64,000 bases of DNA from Gilliamella apis (lineage in GTDB: Bacteria; Pseudomonadota; Gammaproteobacteria; Enterobacterales; Orbaceae), in assembly GCF_002142155.1 (NCBI RefSeq), contig NZ_NASD01000009.1, positions 34,476-98,475 on the forward strand. Reading direction: 5' to 3'. Below are positions 35,863 through 45,789 of the stretch, piece by piece. A program made the translations under genes and the position numbers. Each line of letters begins with the position of its first letter. Position 1 is the first letter of the stretch. The notes below the pieces were generated by a model. That model saw only the letters and a program-made list of their open reading frames with translations. It had not been told where the DNA came from and searched no databases.

Positions 35863-35897
35863 AATCACAAACAATCATTCAATGATTGTTTGTGATT
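35863..35897. promoter_or_regulatory. 35-bp perfect inverted repeat, candidate UlaR operator
   Basis: Arms 35863-35879 and 35881-35897 are perfect 17-bp reverse complements around a single C. It lies about 165 bp upstream of ulaAB and 225 bp upstream of ulaR. Size and position suggest an operator for the DeoR-type repressor UlaR, which is known to bind several sites in the E. coli ula region. Binding is inferred. Confidence 0.55.
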
Positions 35898-35940
35898 ATT
35901 TTGATGTTGATCACTTTTCTAAATTTATTGACTTAGCAAT

Positions 35941-35956
35941 TGTGACATCCATCACA
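35941..35956. promoter_or_regulatory. CRP binding site, perfect consensus
   Basis: TGTGACATCCATCACA matches TGTGA-N6-TCACA at all ten consensus positions. It lies between the divergent ulaAB and ulaR-ulaG units, which in E. coli are subject to catabolite control. Confidence 0.85.
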
Positions 35957-36121
35957 TTATCTTTAAAAAACAGAAGCAAAACTTAAAAATATAACTATTA
36001 TTATCAATAAATTGAACTTATTATTATTGATATTAATATTTAAATAATTGACAAAATACAAAATGATAACTAACATCATTTTTAATCAAATTTAATCATA
36101 TTAAATTAATAAGAGGGTACA

Positions 36122-36883
36122 ATGAACGAAATATCACGCCACACCCAAATAGTGGCAATGGTTAATGAAAAAGGGATGGTAAGAGTTACTGAATTGGTTT
36201 CTTATTTTGCAATATCACCAGCGACAGCCCGTCGGGATATTACAAAACTAGATCAGGACGGAAAAGTAAAAAAAGTTCGTAATGGCATTATGCGAATAGA
36301 AGTACAAAAACCAATTTGGGCACCGATAGGAAATAATAATACCGATCATTATCATGAAAAAGCACGTATTGCCATAAGAGCGGCGAAGTTGTGTGGAAGT
36401 GATGAAAATATAGTTATTAACTGTGGCTCAACGGCATTTTTATTAGGTCGTGAATTATGTGGTAAAAATGTTTCGATCATTACCAACTATTTTCCTTTAG
36501 CTTGTTACTTGATTGAACATGATCACGAAAACGTCATCATTATGGGAGGTTTATATAACAAAACACAAAACATTATTCTAAATCCTATAGCAAATATAAC
36601 TGATTCTTATGCAGGAAAATGGATGTTTACAAGTGGTAAAACATTAACACCAAATGGGCTGTATAAGAATGAAATACTGGGAGCGGTAGCTGAACAACAA
36701 ATACTTGAAAAAATTGAAAAATTAGTAGTCGTTGTTGATAGTTCTAAAATAAATACCAAAGCAAATTCTGGCATGCTTTTTTGCCCGGTTACTAAAATTG
36801 ATATTTTAATAACTGGCAAACAAGCAAATAAGGAAGTAATTGAAAGCATAAAGGAACAGGGCACAGAAGTGATTTTAGTTTAA
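36122..36883 (+). CDS. ulaR: DeoR-family transcriptional repressor of ascorbate catabolism, UlaR
   Basis: The 253-residue regulator has an N-terminal winged helix-turn-helix (VTELVSYFAISPATARRDIT, residues ~20-39) and a C-terminal sensor domain with NCGSTAFLLGREL, ITNYFPLACYLIE, VIIMGGLYNKTQNII and VVVVDSSKIN. It is typical of UlaR, which senses L-ascorbate 6-phosphate. Here it is the first gene of the plus-strand unit and precedes ulaG by 26 nt; in E. coli the order is different. ATG 36122 follows AAGAGGG. Confidence 0.93.
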   Translation: MNEISRHTQIVAMVNEKGMVRVTELVSYFAISPATARRDITKLDQDGKVKKVRNGIMRIEVQKPIWAPIGNNNTDHYHEKARIAIRAAKLCGSDENIVINCGSTAFLLGRELCGKNVSIITNYFPLACYLIEHDHENVIIMGGLYNKTQNIILNPIANITDSYAGKWMFTSGKTLTPNGLYKNEILGAVAEQQILEKIEKLVVVVDSSKINTKANSGMLFCPVTKIDILITGKQANKEVIESIKEQGTEVILV

Positions 36884-36909
36884 TAATTAAATTGTAAAAG
36901 GAACAAAGT

Positions 36910-37977
36910 ATGAGTAAAGTAAACGAAATTACCAGAGAATCTTGGATATTAAACACCTTTCCTGAATGGGGAACTTGGCTTAATGAAGAAATAGAAACAA
37001 CAGAAGTTAAACCTAATACGTTTACGATGTGGTGGCTTGCTTGTACAGGGATTTGGTTGAAATCAGCAGGTAATACTAATATCTCTGTCGATTTTTGGTG
37101 TGGTACAGGTAAAAAAACTCACGCAAATCCATTAATGAACAAACAACATCAAATGATGCGAATGGGTGGAGTACGTGAATTACAACCAAATCTTAGAACT
37201 AGCCCATTTGTTCTTGATCCTTTTGCAATCAAAGAGATTGATGCGGTAATGGCAACCCATGACCATGCTGATCATATTGATGTCAATGTTGCAGCAGCAG
37301 TCATTCAAAACTGCTCACCAAAAGTCAAATTTATTGGTCCTAAAGCATGTGTTGAATTATGGAAAAGTTGGGGGGTTCCTGAAGATCGCTGTATCGTTGC
37401 CAAAGTAGGTGAAACTATCCAAGTTGGTGATATTACTATTCGCGTTTTAGACTCTTTTGATAGAACTTCATTAGTCACTCTACCGAAAGGTGTTTCATCC
37501 ACCGATAAATCCATATTAGATGGTATGGATGATCGTGCCGTTAACTATTTATTCGAAACCTCAGGCGGATCACTTTATCATTCTGGCGATTCTCACTACT
37601 CTAATTATTATGCCAAACATGGTAATGATCATAAAATTGATGTTGCTTTGTTATCTTATGGAGAGAACCCGCGCGGCGTAACCGATAAAATGACCTCATC
37701 AGACATTTTACGGGCGGCGGAATCATTAAATACTAAAGTAGTGATTCCATTTCACCACGATATATGGGCGAATTTCCAAAGTGACCCGCGTGAAATTGAA
37801 GTCCTTTGGCAAATGAAAAAGGATCGTCTGGAGTATCAATTTACGCCTTTCTTCTGGCAAGTTGGTGGTAAATATACTTATCCAACCGATAAAAACAAAA
37901 TGCACTATCAACACTATCGTGGATTTAGAGATATCTTTACCGATGAACCTGAACTGCCATACCGTTCATTTTTATAA
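36910..37977 (+). CDS. ulaG: L-ascorbate-6-phosphate lactonase UlaG
   Basis: The 355-residue metallo-beta-lactamase-fold enzyme opens the lactone of L-ascorbate 6-phosphate, giving 3-keto-L-gulonate 6-phosphate for UlaD. It starts [20 protein letters not shown] and has the metal-binding [32 protein letters not shown] and [20 protein letters not shown]. Length matches E. coli UlaG (354). It is cotranscribed with ulaR and followed by a terminator. Confidence 0.98.
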   Translation: MSKVNEITRESWILNTFPEWGTWLNEEIETTEVKPNTFTMWWLACTGIWLKSAGNTNISVDFWCGTGKKTHANPLMNKQHQMMRMGGVRELQPNLRTSPFVLDPFAIKEIDAVMATHDHADHIDVNVAAAVIQNCSPKVKFIGPKACVELWKSWGVPEDRCIVAKVGETIQVGDITIRVLDSFDRTSLVTLPKGVSSTDKSILDGMDDRAVNYLFETSGGSLYHSGDSHYSNYYAKHGNDHKIDVALLSYGENPRGVTDKMTSSDILRAAESLNTKVVIPFHHDIWANFQSDPREIEVLWQMKKDRLEYQFTPFFWQVGGKYTYPTDKNKMHYQHYRGFRDIFTDEPELPYRSFL

Positions 37978-37994
37978 TTAAAAAGCTAACTAAT

Positions 37995-38028
37995 GTGGAC
38001 TAGAACAACTTTCTAAGTCCACTTTTTT
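37995..38028 (+). terminator. Terminator after ulaG
   Basis: GTGGAC...TAGA and TCTA...GTCCAC form an imperfect stem from 37995 to 38022, followed by TTTTTT. It lies 18 nt after the ulaG stop. Confidence 0.8.
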
Positions 38029-38131
38029 ATTGTTTTTTCTATTTTGTTATATTCTAGTGAGAAAAGAGATTTCAACAAAACAATAATCACTAACATTCAA
38101 AACTAAAAGCAATTTATCAATAAGAACAAGA

Positions 38132-40225
38132 TTAAGCATTAATATATTTTTGCCGTTCAGGAAGCCAACAATCAACAAGTTGTTTAGCACACTCTGGAGA
38201 CTCGCTTAAGATAAGATATGATGCTTTTTGCACCTCGCTAATTAAATGCTGATCACGGATTAAATCAACAATTTTAAAATTTGCTTCCCCCATTTGCCTA
38301 GTCCCTAAAATTTCACCACTACCTCTAATTTCAAGATCTTTTTGGGCAATAACAAAACCATCATTGCTATCACGCATTACTTTCATCCGAGCCTGAGCAA
38401 TTTTACTTAATGGAGCTTGATACATTAACACACAATGTGAAATTGCACTGCCTCGTCCTACCCTACCTCGTAATTGATGTAGCTGAGCAAGTCCTAAACG
38501 TTCAGCATTTTCAATGATCATTAAGCTTGCATTGGGCACATCGACCCCAACTTCAATAACCGTTGTCGCAACTAAAAGTTGAACCTCTCCCGCTTTGAAA
38601 GCCTGCATAACAGATTGCTTTTCATCAGATTTCATTTTGCCATGGACAAGTGCTATATTTAAGTGTGGTAACCTTTCTTTCAATTCCTCAACTAACATTT
38701 CAGCGGCTTGAGCATCCAGAGTTTCTGATTCTTCCACTAAAGTACAAACCCAATAAACCTGACGATGACTTAAACAAGCTTGATTAACCTTGTCGATAAT
38801 TTCTTCTCGACGGGAATTAGGAATAACAACAGTGGTAACTGGGGTTCGTCCTGGAGGTAATTCATCAATTATTGAGACATCCAAATCTGCATAAACTGTC
38901 ATTGCCAACGTTCTTGGTATTGGTGTTGCTGTCATGATTAATTGATGTGGGTGTATGGCATTTTTAATACCCTTTTCCCACAAACGTAACCGTTGATTCA
39001 CACCAAATCGATGTTGTTCGTCAATAATAACTAGCCCCAAATTGGAAAATTCAACTTTATCAACAAACACCGCATGGGTACCAACTAACATCGTGATTTC
39101 ACCTTGCTTTAAAGCTTCATATCGCTGCTGCTTATTTTTAGCTGTTAATCGACCAGATAACCAATCTACAGTAATGCCTAATGGTTCAAACCATTGTTTA
39201 AAATTATTAAAATGTTGCTCTGCCAATATTTCGGTTGGCGCCATTAAAACAACTTGATGACCATTCTCTATCGCATTTAAGGCGGCCATAGCTGCAACTA
39301 AAGTTTTACCTGAGCCTACATCACCTTGTACTAGTCGCATCATTGGAATATGCTTTGTCATATCTTGATAGATATCTTGTACAACTCTTTGTTGAGCATG
39401 AGTTGGATTAAATGGTAATGAAGCTAGAAAAGGTAGAGTCAATCGCTGATTACTGTGCATTGAATAAGCATGTTGCTTTTGATTATCTCTTTTAATCATT
39501 AACATGCTTAAATGATAGGCAAGTAACTCTTCAAATACAAAACGTTTTATAGCTGGGTGTTCACCAACTAATAACTGATCAATATCAGTCGTAATAGAAG
39601 GATTATGAATGATGTTCAATGCATCTAAAATAGGTAAATAATTTTGACTTAATGAATCAGGTAATATTTCATTTGGTAAATTGTTTTTTAGTAAAATTAA
39701 TGCCGATTTTATCATTTTACGGATTACATTTTGTGTCAATCCATATGTAGAAGGATAAATAGGTGTAAATCGCTCTTCATTTAAATCGCTTAGCGATGCT
39801 CGTTCATCTTTATTCGCTTTGATGTTAAATTGCGGATGAATAATTTCTAAATTAGTTTTACCGCTTTTTATTTCACCATATGCACTTATCCATTTTCCTA
39901 CTATCATCGACGCTTTCATACCTGCATTAAAATGCATAAAACGTAAAATAGCGATTCCAGAATCATCTTGAATATAACATAACAGCATTTGGCGACGCTT
40001 AAAAATAATCTCTGTTTTAATTATGCGCCCTTCAATAGTGGTATATTCGCCAATTGTAGCATCACCTATAGCGCAAGAAGAACTTCGATCTTCATAACGT
40101 AGAGGAAAATGTAATAATAAATCTTGAATGGTTTTAATGCCTAGTGCATGGAATTTACTTTCTAAACTAGCACCAATACCAGCTAATTTGATTAGTGGTA
40201 TATGGTTTAGTAAACGATCAGACAT
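38132..40225 (-). CDS. recG: ATP-dependent DNA helicase RecG
   Basis: The 697-residue superfamily 2 branch-migration helicase remodels stalled forks and Holliday junctions. The N-terminal wedge domain has LLHFPLRYEDRS and an OB fold. The helicase core shows RLVQGDVGSGKTLVAAMAAL (Walker A), VLMAPTEILAEQH, VDEQHRFGVNQR-like IIDEQHRFG, MTATPIPRTLAMTVYADLD and a C-terminal GRVGRGSAISHCVL. Length resembles E. coli (693). It follows spoT by 5 nt; trmH, which lies between them in E. coli, is absent here. Confidence 0.98.
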   Translation of the reverse strand: MSDRLLNHIPLIKLAGIGASLESKFHALGIKTIQDLLLHFPLRYEDRSSSCAIGDATIGEYTTIEGRIIKTEIIFKRRQMLLCYIQDDSGIAILRFMHFNAGMKASMIVGKWISAYGEIKSGKTNLEIIHPQFNIKANKDERASLSDLNEERFTPIYPSTYGLTQNVIRKMIKSALILLKNNLPNEILPDSLSQNYLPILDALNIIHNPSITTDIDQLLVGEHPAIKRFVFEELLAYHLSMLMIKRDNQKQHAYSMHSNQRLTLPFLASLPFNPTHAQQRVVQDIYQDMTKHIPMMRLVQGDVGSGKTLVAAMAALNAIENGHQVVLMAPTEILAEQHFNNFKQWFEPLGITVDWLSGRLTAKNKQQRYEALKQGEITMLVGTHAVFVDKVEFSNLGLVIIDEQHRFGVNQRLRLWEKGIKNAIHPHQLIMTATPIPRTLAMTVYADLDVSIIDELPPGRTPVTTVVIPNSRREEIIDKVNQACLSHRQVYWVCTLVEESETLDAQAAEMLVEELKERLPHLNIALVHGKMKSDEKQSVMQAFKAGEVQLLVATTVIEVGVDVPNASLMIIENAERLGLAQLHQLRGRVGRGSAISHCVLMYQAPLSKIAQARMKVMRDSNDGFVIAQKDLEIRGSGEILGTRQMGEANFKIVDLIRDQHLISEVQKASYLILSESPECAKQLVDCWLPERQKYINA

Positions 40226-40230
40226 GATAA

Positions 40231-42345
40231 TTAATTAATATTACGTATCACACTCACTACATCTTGTTGTAGTGATAATTTTCTAATTAAATCATTTAAT
40301 TGTTGTGAGTTTTTAACTTCAAGCTGCAAAATAATTGTATAAATTTGCCTATCTTTTTCTTCGGTATTTAGCCATTGAATATGAGCTTTTTCGTCATTAA
40401 TAATCGAAAGAATATGACCTAAAGTGCCTTGACTATTAAGAATATCTACCCAAATCTCTGCAACAAATAGTTGATCGATATTTGGTGCCCACTTAAGTGC
40501 AATATATTTTTCTGGGTTATTCTGATAACCACTAATATTGCGACACGATTCATGATGAACGGTTAAACCTTTTTCAGGGCTAACATGGCCAACAATCGGA
40601 TCATTAGGAATAGGATGACAACATTTCGAAAAGGTCACTAAAACCCCTTCACTACCGGTAATAACTAAAGTTTTATTGGTATCAGATTGATTAGATAAAA
40701 GCGCTTTATGTTCTAAACCTTTAACAATAAAATGGCTCATGATGTTACCAAGACCAATTTCGGCTAATACATCATCGAAGCATGTTAACTTGGTTAACCC
40801 AACAATACGATCTTTCTGTTTCAGTGTTAATGACTCAATACCGCCTGATTTAATTAACGCTAAATTGAGTAGACGACGCCCTAACTCAATTGCATCTTCT
40901 CTTTTTAACGTTTTTAATGCTTGGCGAATACGAGAGCGTGCTTTAGCACTAACAACAAAATTTAGCCAGCTTGCATTAGGACGACTTTCTGGCGAAGTTA
41001 TTATTTCGACAGTTTGGCCATTACTTAAAGGTTGAGAAAGCGGATAAGGTTTACGATCTACTAACGCACCAATACATTGGAAACCAATATCAGAATGCAC
41101 TGCATAAGCTAAATCAACTGCTGTTGAGCCTTCAGGTAATTGGACGATACGACCTTTTGGAGTAAAAACATAAATCTCTTTTGGAAAAAGGTCTGATTTA
41201 ACATTTTCAATAAATTCAAATGAATTACCAACACTTTGCTGAAGTTCTAGCAAACTTTGCATCCACCGTTGGGCTTTAATCTGAGTGGTGGTGTTGTTTA
41301 ATTCATCATTCTCATTATAAATCCAATGCGCAGCAACGCCCATTTCCGCCATTTGCTCCATATCTTCAGTTCGTATTTGAACCTCTACCGGGGTACCATG
41401 CGGACCAATTAATGATGAATGCAACGATTGGTAACCATTAGCTTTAGGAATAGCAATATAATCTTTAAAACGATTAAGACGTGGTTTATATAAATTATGC
41501 ACTAAACCAAGCGCACGATAGCAAGCGTCAACATCTTCCACTACAATTCGGAAAATATAAATATCCATAATTGAATGAAAATGTTGCTCACGCAGTTGCA
41601 TCTTCTGATAAATCGCATAGATATTCTTTTCAAGCGCTTCTACTTGAGCATCAATACCTGCATCTGCTAGACGACCTCGTATTTCAGAAAGAATTTGTTG
41701 GATCAGTTCTTTTCTAGTTCCTCGAGCAATTTTAACCACTTTTTTAAGAACTTTAGCTCGATTAGGATGCATAGCAGTAAAACCAAGTATTTCAAGCTCA
41801 GTTTTAATATGATGAATGCCTAAACGATGAGCCAATGGCGCATAAATCTCTAAAGTTTCTTTAGCAATACGGCGACGTTTATCTGGCCTTAAAGCACCAA
41901 GAGTACGCATGTTATGCGTTCTATCAGCTAATTTAATTAAAATTACTCGCACATCTTCGGTCATGGCTAAAACCATTTTCCGAAAATTTTCAGCTTGAGC
42001 TTCTTGGCGATTTCTAAATTTTAACTTATCAAGTTTTGAAACCCCTTCCACTAAAACTGCAACATGCTTACCAAATTTTTGCGTAATGTCTTGGAAGGTG
42101 ACCGGGGTATCTTCGATAGTATCATGCAAAAGTGCAGCGATGATGGTTTCATAATCTAGCCGCATATCGGCTAAAATGGTTGCAACAGCAACCGGATGGG
42201 TTACATATGGTTCACCGCTACATCGGAATTGCCCTTCATGTGCTTGCTTAGCAAAGAGATATGCAGTTTGGATCAATTCAACTTGCTTGACAGGAAGATA
42301 AGATGCAACTACCTCTTTTAAGCTTTCAAAATATTGCATGGGCAA
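40231..42345 (-). CDS. spoT: Bifunctional (p)ppGpp synthetase/hydrolase SpoT
   Basis: The 704-residue Rel/Spo protein has an intact hydrolase domain (HD motif ALLHDTIEDTP, H74-D75), a synthetase domain (DIYIFRIVVEDVDACYRALG, KANGYQSLHSSLIGPHGTPV), a TGS domain (DLFPKEIYVFTPKGRIVQLP, AVDLAYAVHSDIG) and a C-terminal ACT domain. It controls alarmone levels during nutrient and fatty-acid stress. The intact hydrolase motifs support SpoT over RelA. It lies 13 nt after rpoZ and 5 nt before recG, an operon as in E. coli. Confidence 0.98.
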   Translation of the reverse strand: MPMQYFESLKEVVASYLPVKQVELIQTAYLFAKQAHEGQFRCSGEPYVTHPVAVATILADMRLDYETIIAALLHDTIEDTPVTFQDITQKFGKHVAVLVEGVSKLDKLKFRNRQEAQAENFRKMVLAMTEDVRVILIKLADRTHNMRTLGALRPDKRRRIAKETLEIYAPLAHRLGIHHIKTELEILGFTAMHPNRAKVLKKVVKIARGTRKELIQQILSEIRGRLADAGIDAQVEALEKNIYAIYQKMQLREQHFHSIMDIYIFRIVVEDVDACYRALGLVHNLYKPRLNRFKDYIAIPKANGYQSLHSSLIGPHGTPVEVQIRTEDMEQMAEMGVAAHWIYNENDELNNTTTQIKAQRWMQSLLELQQSVGNSFEFIENVKSDLFPKEIYVFTPKGRIVQLPEGSTAVDLAYAVHSDIGFQCIGALVDRKPYPLSQPLSNGQTVEIITSPESRPNASWLNFVVSAKARSRIRQALKTLKREDAIELGRRLLNLALIKSGGIESLTLKQKDRIVGLTKLTCFDDVLAEIGLGNIMSHFIVKGLEHKALLSNQSDTNKTLVITGSEGVLVTFSKCCHPIPNDPIVGHVSPEKGLTVHHESCRNISGYQNNPEKYIALKWAPNIDQLFVAEIWVDILNSQGTLGHILSIINDEKAHIQWLNTEEKDRQIYTIILQLEVKNSQQLNDLIRKLSLQQDVVSVIRNIN

Positions 42346-42358
42346 TTCTCTGCAATGT

Positions 42359-42649
42359 TTATTCGTATGATGGAGTATTTTCTAAAAGTACCGTTTCATG
42401 AAGAGCTGTGCGCACTTCTGATTCTTCATCTTGACGAGCTTGGAATTCAGCAGTATCAAGAATTTGTTTATTGACAAGTCCATCTTCAATTTCGCGTAAA
42501 GCAACCACAGTTTCTTTATCGTTTTCTTCTGGAATTAGTGGCGATTTATTTTCGACTTGTAATTGACGAGCACGTCTTGCGGCAACTAAAACGAGATCAA
42601 AGCGATTACCAATTTTTTCTACTGCATCTTGGACAGTTACACGAGCCAT
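42359..42649 (-). CDS. rpoZ: RNA polymerase omega subunit
   Basis: The 96-residue subunit has [20 protein letters not shown] and AARRARQLQ, the omega signature, followed by a family-typical acidic tail. It binds the beta-prime subunit of RNA polymerase and mediates part of the ppGpp response. It heads the rpoZ-spoT-recG operon. The usual upstream gene gmk is not here. Confidence 0.98.
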   Translation of the reverse strand: MARVTVQDAVEKIGNRFDLVLVAARRARQLQVENKSPLIPEENDKETVVALREIEDGLVNKQILDTAEFQARQDEESEVRTALHETVLLENTPSYE

Positions 42650-42788
42650 TTTTACCTCTAATATTTTAACTTATATGCTTCAATTGAAAGATCCGCTATT
42701 CTACTTAATTTTGTAGCGAATTGTCCATAACTAATATCACTATGTTATGTAAAATCCATTATTTTAGATGAATTAAAATAATAAATAT

Positions 42789-44009
42789 CTATTCCATTAC
42801 CTCTAGCCAAACATTAGCACCTATTATAGGCATATCTAAAAGGTAACGTCGTAAGCCATCCAATGCAATTGCTGCTAAGACTTGTTGCTGTGTTCTTTTG
42901 CTTTGACTTCGTCCAGTATACTTTAAATTAAAGTGTAATACTTGTTTTAATGTTGCAATAATTAAAGTAAATTGGCTATTCTTTTCTTGAAAATTAATAA
43001 TACCGATCGCTATATTAGCACCTTGTGCTTTTAATAATCCTGTGAAATAACTGCTCGGTTCATCCAATAATAAAGGTACAATCTCTGATTTGACGACAGG
43101 CGCATCAGCTTCGAACAATTGATAACTAATCATCCCTGCTGATTGTTGTTCAATAATAACAATAGATTGATTAGTATCGTGTAATAATTTTGATACCACA
43201 TGAGCTAATCCTGTCTCACCTGATTCACTTAATACACCTTCATAAAGCAAATTAGCATTAACAACCAATTTAATTTGTTGCCACAGCTTATCCATTTCAC
43301 TTTTTTGGCTTTCAGGACCCGTTAATTTTAATTCAATAATAGGCATTGCGGCACGATAACCAATCGTGATATTTTCCGGTATATCCAATGTGGAGTCAAT
43401 TTCTTGTGCTAAATCGCTTTCAGTTCGGCCCATTGTTGTTAATCGATAACAAAGTTTGCTTTCTGCCAGTGGATAATTCAACTTGATCTCAGGAATAATC
43501 TCATTTTTAATCATTTGTTTAAATTCAGAAGGCACACCGGGAGTAAAGAATAATAGACAATTATTCAGCTTGATTTTAAAACCGCATGCGGTACCAATAG
43601 GATTATCAATTAACGTCGCACTTTGAGGTAACATGGCTTGTTTAATATTACTTGCAGGCATCGTTCTACCACGATTAAGAAAATAACGCTCAAGTGACTT
43701 GAGCCATTCTTCGTGTAAAACTAGCGATTCATTATTGGCCAGTGCAGCTGCTTGGGCACTAAGATCATCACTAGTCGGCCCTAATCCACCATTGACAATT
43801 AAAATATCATTTTGCAAACTACGCTCTTTTAAAGTTTCAATCAGCGTTGATAAATTATCCCCTATTGTATGACGAGAGGTAATAGTAATACCTTCTTGAA
43901 ATAGAAAATCAGATAACCATGCAGCATTAGTATCAATAATTTGACCATATAAAACTTCATCACCGGTACTAATCATTTCAATTTTAATACGATCTTTGAT
44001 GTTACTCAT
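42789..44009 (-). CDS. cinA: CinA-family protein (YfaY-like)
   Basis: The 406-residue protein has a good N-terminal CinA molybdopterin-binding-like domain: IEMISTGDEVLYGQIIDTNA, RHTIGDN, VNGGLGPTSDDLSAQAAA, GTACGF and FTPGVPSEF. This domain hydrolyses ADP-ribose and related nucleotides in other CinA proteins. The C-terminal amidohydrolase (PncC) part is strongly diverged, with no clear TGGLLSG-like motif, as in E. coli YfaY (400 residues). So nicotinamide-nucleotide deamidase activity is doubtful. It lies 37 nt after the SulP gene on the same strand. Confidence 0.85.
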   Translation of the reverse strand: MSNIKDRIKIEMISTGDEVLYGQIIDTNAAWLSDFLFQEGITITSRHTIGDNLSTLIETLKERSLQNDILIVNGGLGPTSDDLSAQAAALANNESLVLHEEWLKSLERYFLNRGRTMPASNIKQAMLPQSATLIDNPIGTACGFKIKLNNCLLFFTPGVPSEFKQMIKNEIIPEIKLNYPLAESKLCYRLTTMGRTESDLAQEIDSTLDIPENITIGYRAAMPIIELKLTGPESQKSEMDKLWQQIKLVVNANLLYEGVLSESGETGLAHVVSKLLHDTNQSIVIIEQQSAGMISYQLFEADAPVVKSEIVPLLLDEPSSYFTGLLKAQGANIAIGIINFQEKNSQFTLIIATLKQVLHFNLKYTGRSQSKRTQQQVLAAIALDGLRRYLLDMPIIGANVWLEVME

Positions 44010-44046
44010 AATTACCCTTAGTTAATTAAAAATGATTATTCAATAT

Positions 44047-45783
44047 TTAGTTAATAACTTCTTCATCCACTTTATTGTCCATATGCTCCTTACTTTGCAC
44101 TAATCGCACAGCAAAATAGAGGTCATAAGCAAATTCAATATAATCACTATCTAATTTAAGATTCATCTGTTTAAACCAATTTTTTAGTGTTTTACGTCGA
44201 CCAGCCAAAATTAGCACGACATTTCTAACTTTTAATGAATTCACCAATTCATCAATACCCGTCAACACACTAACATCTTTATAAGTAAAACAAGGTATCG
44301 CATCAACAATAACATAATTGATTTGTTCGGCAGAATCATCAATATAATTGATAATTCTACGTTTAAAATAGGCAATGTTAAAATAGGTAAGTGGTGAATT
44401 AAATCTATAAATCATAGTATTACTCAATGGTTTGACGTCAGAACCAATTGAATGAATTCGACCACTATCATCAACACCTAATAACTGATCATTCGGTCTA
44501 AAAACACGACGCAAAAATAAAAATAATCCCAATAAAACTGCTAGCGCCATCCCCGGAATAATACCAATAACTAAAACCGAAATGAGTGTAGTTAAACTTA
44601 AATAGAATGCATCGCGATCAAATTTAAAAAACCGAATAATAGTTTGAAAATTAATCAGTGATAACGAAGAATAAATTAGAATCACGCCTAATACACAAGT
44701 AGGAATGTATTGTAATGGAGATAAAAAGAACAACACCACAAAGCCAATTAAAACAGCTGCTATGATTGACACTAACTGGGTTTTACCGCCATTAGCATCA
44801 TTAACAGCTGTTCGAGATGAGGTACCACTAACAACAAATCCTTGAGATAACCCGGCAACTATGTTGGCCATACCCAATGCTTTAAATTCTATATCGGCAT
44901 TGGTTTCATAATTATTTTTAGAAGCAAAACTACGTACCGTTATCATCATACTAACAAAACAGATAACGGCAATATTAAGAGAAGGAACGACTAAATTTCG
45001 CATTAAGCCTTTATCAAAATCTAACCATGACTCTGCTGGGATGAAATCACTGGTCACACTACCAATAATCCGTACGTTATATTGTTCAAAATTAAACAGC
45101 CATGAAAAAAAAGTCATAATTATGACGGCGAACAGCGGTGCCGGATAACGAGGTTTGAATTTTTTTAAAGCCACCAATATCACTAAAGTAAAAAATGATA
45201 CTAACGCAGTTAATACATGAATCTGCGATATCTTTAAAGGAAAATAAACAATGCGCTCAATCAAATAAGAGTAGTCATACTTAAATCCCAATGTTTTGGC
45301 TAGCTGATCAACCATAATCGTAATTGAAATACCATTTAAAAGACCAATTAGAATCGGTTGGCTTAATAAATCAGCTAAAGCCCCTAGGTGAAGTTTACCG
45401 GCAATTAGACACCAAATACCAATCATAATGGTTAATAATACAACTAATTGCCAACGTAAAACGGGATCATTAGCCGCTAAAGGGAAAACTACAGCGGCTA
45501 CAACTGCGCAAGTTGCTGTATCTGGCCCAACGATTAATTGCTTAGAAGAACCAAATAGTGCATACACAATCAGTGGCAAGATTGTCGAATATAAACCAGC
45601 AATTGCTCCTACGCCAGTGAGATCAGCATATGCTATTGAAACAGGTAACGATACAGCTGCTACTGACAATCCAGCTTTAATATCAAAACCAAGATACTCT
45701 CGCTTATAATGCAATAAACTCGTCAGCCCTGGCATCCAAAAAATGATTTTTTGGAATAATGCACTATTGGTAAACTTTCCCAT
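44047..45783 (-). CDS. SulP/SLC26-family anion transporter with STAS domain
   Basis: The 578-residue inner-membrane protein has the SulP core of about 12-14 membrane segments, starting with YLGFDIKAGLSVAAVSLPVS and including GLYSTILPLIVYALFGSSKQ, GPDTATCAVV and VSGTSSRTAVNDANGGKTQL. The cytosolic STAS domain occupies ~455-560 (MIYRFNSPLTYFNIAYFK, YVIVDAIPCFTYKDVSVLTG). Family members carry sulfate, bicarbonate or dicarboxylates; the substrate is not determined by sequence alone. It follows pmbA by 6 nt and precedes the cinA-like gene. Confidence 0.9.
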   Translation of the reverse strand: MGKFTNSALFQKIIFWMPGLTSLLHYKREYLGFDIKAGLSVAAVSLPVSIAYADLTGVGAIAGLYSTILPLIVYALFGSSKQLIVGPDTATCAVVAAVVFPLAANDPVLRWQLVVLLTIMIGIWCLIAGKLHLGALADLLSQPILIGLLNGISITIMVDQLAKTLGFKYDYSYLIERIVYFPLKISQIHVLTALVSFFTLVILVALKKFKPRYPAPLFAVIIMTFFSWLFNFEQYNVRIIGSVTSDFIPAESWLDFDKGLMRNLVVPSLNIAVICFVSMMITVRSFASKNNYETNADIEFKALGMANIVAGLSQGFVVSGTSSRTAVNDANGGKTQLVSIIAAVLIGFVVLFFLSPLQYIPTCVLGVILIYSSLSLINFQTIIRFFKFDRDAFYLSLTTLISVLVIGIIPGMALAVLLGLFLFLRRVFRPNDQLLGVDDSGRIHSIGSDVKPLSNTMIYRFNSPLTYFNIAYFKRRIINYIDDSAEQINYVIVDAIPCFTYKDVSVLTGIDELVNSLKVRNVVLILAGRRKTLKNWFKQMNLKLDSDYIEFAYDLYFAVRLVQSKEHMDNKVDEEVIN

Positions 45784-45789
45784 GTATAA

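Larger units (their letters stand above)
35698..36121. promoter_or_regulatory. Divergent control region of the ula regulon
   Basis: The 424-nt region separates the ulaAB operon from ulaR-ulaG. It holds three structures, listed separately: a UUCG-tetraloop hairpin, a 17-bp perfect inverted repeat and a perfect CRP palindrome. By analogy with E. coli, UlaR operators and CRP sites should lie here. Confidence 0.75.

Noticed and set aside
35881..35926. CRP site starting at the TGTGA at 35891
   Set aside because: No TCACA half lies at the right spacing. The nearby TGATCAC is out of register; the perfect site is at 35941.
42789..44009. Full nicotinamide-nucleotide deamidase activity for the CinA-like protein
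   Set aside because: The C-terminal domain is diverged and lacks the recognisable catalytic motif, so only the N-terminal domain assignment is made.
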